The notes beneath the pieces are model-generated. The model saw only the letters and a program-made list of their open reading frames with translations, did not search any database and had not been told where the DNA came from. From Luscinia megarhynchos (Eukaryota > Chordata > Aves > Passeriformes > Turdidae), in the NCBI GenBank assembly GCA_034336665.1, contig JAPFBE010000002.1:36621406-36685405 (forward strand): a DNA stretch of 64,000 nucleotides, read 5' to 3'. Below, piece after piece: positions 59,587 through 64,000 of this stretch. Made by a program: the position numbers and the translations under genes. The stretch's first letter is position 1; every line of letters starts with the position of its first letter.

Positions 59587-60936
59587 AATGTTAGAACAGT
59601 GACACCTAAGGCAAAAAACCCCAAATCTTAAGCTTTACCCCCCATTCCAGTAACAACAGAGATGGTCTGATAAGATGCACATTGGAGGATGTCAGTGATG
59701 TCTTGAGCTACAATATTCTCTTGGAGGGCTGTTGATTCAATCTGAAGCAGATAAAGCAGATCCTAGTGCATCTTTTACAGATAATTTTGTGATGGTTTCC
59801 CTGTGATTTATCGAGTGGCACAGTGTGAGAGGCTAAAACATACCATGGGTTTTAGATACTTTGTTAGTGCATTTTCTACTAGTAGAAATTTAATAGAATC
59901 ATTTTCTGCCTTTGAAATACCAGATGCCATATTGATCTTTCTCTTATAAATGCTGTTACTATGGATTTTGATGCCTCCTTCCTTATAACAAGACACAGAG
60001 ATTTGTTGTAGAGCATGTTCTCTGTATATGTTTTGTAAATGAGCATAATTTGGAGTGATAGAGCTTGCTTTTCTTTTTTTTTCTTTGACCTAGATTTGAA
60101 CTACAAAAACAGTATTTACAAGAAGAAAAATTTTTGAATACTTGAACACCAGAAAAGATTTTTATTCAATAGTTAATTTCTCCTTTACCTGCATTCTTTT
60201 ATGCAGGACTACAAAGGTAATCTGTTTGTCTGAATACTAAAATATCTACAGGGGCTAATTCTACCTGTCTGTGTCCTCTTAAGGAGAAATAAACTTCTCC
60301 TTAAAAATCTCAGGAAATTAATTTACTGAATATTAGTATTCCTTTTTTTTTTTTCCATATACAAATATATTCTTTAAAAAATTTCCCAGACCCCCACCTT
60401 CTCCCACCTCTGTTAGTCAGTATTTCCCAAGCTTAAGATGAATAATTCTCTGTGTGGATTGACAGGTGACAGCAGTAATGCTATTTAATACACAAATCTT
60501 CAAAGCTAATTTAAGCACATATTTTTTGCTGAACCTGACAGAAGGTTGGTGCTCAGTGGATTTTAGCACTGGAGTTCTGGCAGAAACAAAGCCAGGGTAG
60601 GTCACCACCAGCTCCATCACAGGGATCAGCTCTCATCACCACATTCCCCTCCTGCACCATACATACTACAGCCTGCAGTGCTCCTCTCGTGCTGCTTCCC
60701 ACACACACTGCTGCAAACATCTCACTGAAAACTGACAGTGGCTCTCACTGTCTATCATATGTGCAGACCTTTAAACCTTCTCCAGCTCTGTCCTCTCACC
60801 TGACTGGCTTTAGAAACTGTTCAGAGCTCCAAGTTTTTGTTGTGTCCCACCAAAACTTCCCTGCTGTCCCTGGGCATTCAACTCTATTGTGCTTGCTATC
60901 ACTGGACAGCATCTTCTCTGAAGCTCAACCCACACT

Positions 60937-60993
60937 GGACCAAGCATCCTTTAGTCACCACTTTAGGACCAAGCACGCTTTAGTCACCACTTA
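60937..60993. repeat. two-copy tandem duplication, 29-bp unit
   Basis: Copy 1 (60937-60965) and copy 2 (60966-60993) both read ggaccaagca, two to three differing bases, then ctttagtcaccactt. They abut directly and differ at only a few positions, indicating a fairly recent local duplication. Confidence 0.85.
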
Positions 60994-61741
60994 CTGTATT
61001 TAAATTAATTTATAGACTATTCACTTGAATTTAAATCAGGCCACAAGCTCTAATCTAGATTTACTTAGAGACACTTTACCCAGATGGCACATGCACTCTA
61101 TGCAAATGCATTTTACTGATCAATCTAAGGCATTTTAATTAAATACCAAATCCAGCCAAAGTACTTTTTGTATGCTGCTTTTTATGCACAACATTGCAGA
61201 ATGGCTAATGGCATCTGGAGTAACCAAAGGCTATACTACCAAATTATTCCTGTAAGGAATGTATAGAAGCTTGATTCTTTTGTTTTCTATTTCCCCCTTC
61301 CCATTTTCACCCCCGCAGCTATCTGTGGGAACCTTCTGTTCTCTTATCGCCTCATTTCATTTCCAGTGTTGAACATGATGTCCCCGAGGTTGCCCAAAAT
61401 TTGTGGTTTTCCTAAAGCACCTTTGCTCCTGGGGAAATGGAGAAAGCATTAAATCATATTCAAGTCCAGTGTCTTGGATATCTAAAGATCCCTTTGAAGG
61501 GGTTGTGTCCAGGGTAGGTGCAAGGGTGATGTGCTTTGCTTCCTCCCTCACGTCCTTGCAGGGCTGCCTTGGAGGCAGGCAGTGAGCAGGCTGTGAAAGC
61601 TGTGCACTGATGTGCTGGTCTTGTGAGGGCACATGCTCTGGAGGGTGTTCCTCAGCTGTACCAGCTAATGTGCTTTCAGGCTCACCCCTGTACAGCAGAC
61701 ATGTTTGGTTTTGAGAATATTTAAGCTTTGATCTTACCCTT

Positions 61742-61800
61742 ACTAGACACTGTAGCCACAGTGTGTGTGACCTCAGACTAGTTACTTACTATTTTTGGGC
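61742..61800 (+). mobile_element. possible MIR SINE fragment
   Basis: The phrase cagtgtgtgtgacctcagac, followed by tagttacttactatttttgg and gcgtc, lines up with the MIR core (agctgtgtgaccttgggc, aagttacttaacctctctgg, gcctc) with few gaps. It is a better match than the one near 56.4 kb, but only about 55 bp long. Confidence 0.4.
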
Positions 61801-64000
61801 GTCTATCCTTTTTCTTTTGCAGTTAGCTTCAAGAATAGTCATTGAAGTATATGAAATGCTCAAAAAATGTACTTCAATAGTCTGAACTTCAAAACATGCC
61901 TTGTGTGTTATTCCTTCCTTAAGTGAAAGCATTTGTTCTCTGTGGAGGCTGGGTAGCAGAAGGGCATCTGTGGACAGGATGGTAACAAAGTCTTTTATGT
62001 TTTTTCATGTTTGTAAGTACTGGAATGGACATGCATATGCTTGTTCAGAGTCAGAAGGACTTTGCACAAAATTTTCCCTGAATTAAAGAGTAATTGAAGA
62101 CACAGAGAACACGGCAGGATGATTCCCCTGGTGGCTGGTTTCATCAGGCTGTCTATCTGCCCACCTCCTTCACTACCAGGCAAATGCAGCAAGAGCAGGG
62201 AGTCTGTGCTGTGCAGACAGGCACCAGACTTGGCGAGTGCAGTTTCTTACTGGCTTTGCTCCTTCACCAACATGGTACAGTGGGACCCATTCAAAAGCAA
62301 ATACTGTAGGCAGATGCTTTAGTAAATGGCTGTGCCCAAGTGCATGACTCAATACAGTCACAGCTAAATTGCCTAAGCAGCAACTAAACTAGTGTCATCA
62401 AGTGCCATGGAGGTAGGATTCTAGCTGTATATTTGTATAGTGCAATAATTTAGTATAAAGTTTTATAATCCATAGTTTGGTGTTTTCCCACACAATTCAG
62501 CATAGCTGGTGCTACTGGAAGACAGGGGCATGAGCTAAGGGTGTGAGAGGCTGTTGCACTGAATTCAGTAGCAGGTATCCACATGGTTTTGCAAAAGTTA
62601 CCAGTGGGGGTGTTGCTCTTGAGTGTATCGATTGGTGCACAGCTGAACACACAGCTTCAGCCAGAGCTGTAGCTGTACTGCTGCAGGGGAAGAGACTGGG
62701 AACACATCCACAGCAGACCCCCACCTGGGTGGAGTGTTTCCACCTGATACATGCTTCACATCCTAATTGTACTTTCTAGACTGGTGAATGAAGCAGAGCT
62801 TAGAAAATTGAATAAGCTTTATTTATTTATTTTATAAATCTTCTCTTTTCCCTTTATTTGTGAGTTTCTGCAAGAAAAGCAACTGCAGTCTCAGCTTTTG
62901 GAATGCATCCAGCTATCAAAGTTCAATGTGACAACTAAGTACTTTAATTCAGTTAGAGTAATTCAGTAAGAAGGGAATGTATTGCAAAGTACTATTCAAT
63001 CCCACACATACATTAGACAGCAAGTGGACTGTATATTATTATAATTTAATTTCAAATTTCTGTCAGTTGTGCTGTGAGAAAAATTTCTTCATGCAGAGTG
63101 TTTAATTCTGGAAGCAAGAGTCAGTTCTTAGTACTGGAAGGAAGTAGCAGTGGACTAAACCACCTACAGACTGGCAAATTTAGATCATCTCTAAATCCAT
63201 CATCAGCTCCACTCCATTCTCTGGCGTGTTTCAGTTACATACCTCAGACAGCACTGACGGTGGCTTAGCAGTAAATATGGAAATCAGTTTCTGCAAAGTT
63301 GAAGTTGCAGGCTTTCCATAGGCTGGCTGGGAGGAGCTGCATGGCAAGTGCTGTGCGTGTGGAATCTGGGAGGCTCGTTTCTGTGTCAGTGTGACACACC
63401 AGTCATGCTGTGTCCAGCCCTATTTTCTGGTGCCCTCTGGACACCAGCAGATGCCTGTTCAGTTCCACCTTTAAAATCTCGTTTTCACTGTTAATTCTGG
63501 CCCACCCTTTCCATATAACTGTAAATAAGCCAGGGGTTGGCAGGGCTGCCAGATGCAAAATACCTGCAATAGCTGCTCAGTTCTCCAGGAAGCCAGATTG
63601 AGTGGCACTGTCTCCAGCCCATGGAGACACTGGATTGAGGGTCACTGTATCTGTGAAGAGTACCACTAGCTGAAACTTTTATATCAGTCCACATGCCTTC
63701 CCTTGGTGCTATTTCATTTAATTAATTAGGTCAGTTTTAATAACTGCCAAAGTCTGCTTTGTAAATTGGTACCAGAAAAGCAGGGAAAAGAAGCTGTTAA
63801 GTGCTCACGAGCAGGGCACAAATGCTGTTACTCAAGCTCATTTCTATGGGAAAAGGACAGCTCAAATCACAGCTGAATAAGAAGTGGAAAAAAAAATTAT
63901 GGCCTGTCATAATGACGATGACAGTCTCCTTGTGCATCCTTACCCTGCAGGGACAAGGAGGCAAAGGAGCCTGAACTGTGCAAGCTGCAGCATCTCTGCT

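Larger units (their letters stand above)
43171..64000. other. intergenic, no gene recognised
   Basis: Non-coding sequence to the window end. Identified contents are one CR1 fragment (45451-45623), SINE and other repeat relics near 52.9, 53.6, 56.4 and 61.8 kb, and simple repeats listed separately. I looked for the last exons of GALNT1 on the minus strand and for the miR-187 mature sequence on both strands and saw neither. Confidence 0.55.

Noticed and set aside
63071..63130. Possible CR1 start (aaatttcttcatgcagagtg)
   Set aside because: Only about 20 bp resemble CR1 and the following sequence does not continue the match.
27151..64000. GALNT1 3' exons or the miR-187 hairpin, expected from human synteny
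   Set aside because: I looked for the GALNT1 C-terminal lectin-domain residues on the minus strand and for the miR-187 mature sequence on both strands and saw neither. They probably lie beyond the window.

Overview
The window is vertebrate nuclear DNA, almost certainly from a bird. It is largely non-coding, introns are spliced with standard signals, and seven 3' fragments of CR1 LINEs are present, several ending in the ATTCTATG-type tail typical of avian CR1. One compact CpG island is present. No bacterial-type gene organisation, rRNA, tRNA gene, CRISPR array or intact transposon is visible.

Two protein-coding genes are supported, arranged tail to tail. Positions 1-14891 are the 3' part of the last intron of RPRD1A (plus strand). 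Its terminal coding exon is 14892-15041, followed by a probable long 3'UTR. On the minus strand, 21850-26612 holds a complete five-exon gene for the bird homologue of human C18orf21, a 219-residue zinc-ribbon-like protein linked to RNase MRP. It starts in the CpG island at about 26.2-27.0 kb. From memory, the same convergent pair lies on human 18q12, so the window is syntenic to that region (chromosome 2 in chicken, also from memory). GALNT1, the next human neighbour, was looked for and not seen.

The C18orf21 model has two unusual features. Exon 2 is only 23 nt long. It is preceded by an 87-nt intron and followed by an intron whose only frame-preserving donor is GC rather than GT. The promoter region carries an ETS-type site, a G-rich tract, a CAGCT/CGGCC pentamer array and, at the island edge, a CR1 fragment.

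From about 27.2 kb to 64 kb I see no convincing gene. This stretch holds CR1 fragments, an A/C-only low-complexity tract, relics of tRNA-derived SINEs and of another old amniote repeat, simple repeats, and a second small CpG-rich patch near 29.3 kb. That patch is followed by an ATG-initiated possible first exon (29589-29694) that I cannot assign. The other open frames are short, overlap one another on both strands and look like chance. I found nothing that supports a new multi-gene system. The items most worth checking are the GC-AG microexon structure and the 29.3-29.7 kb promoter/exon candidate.
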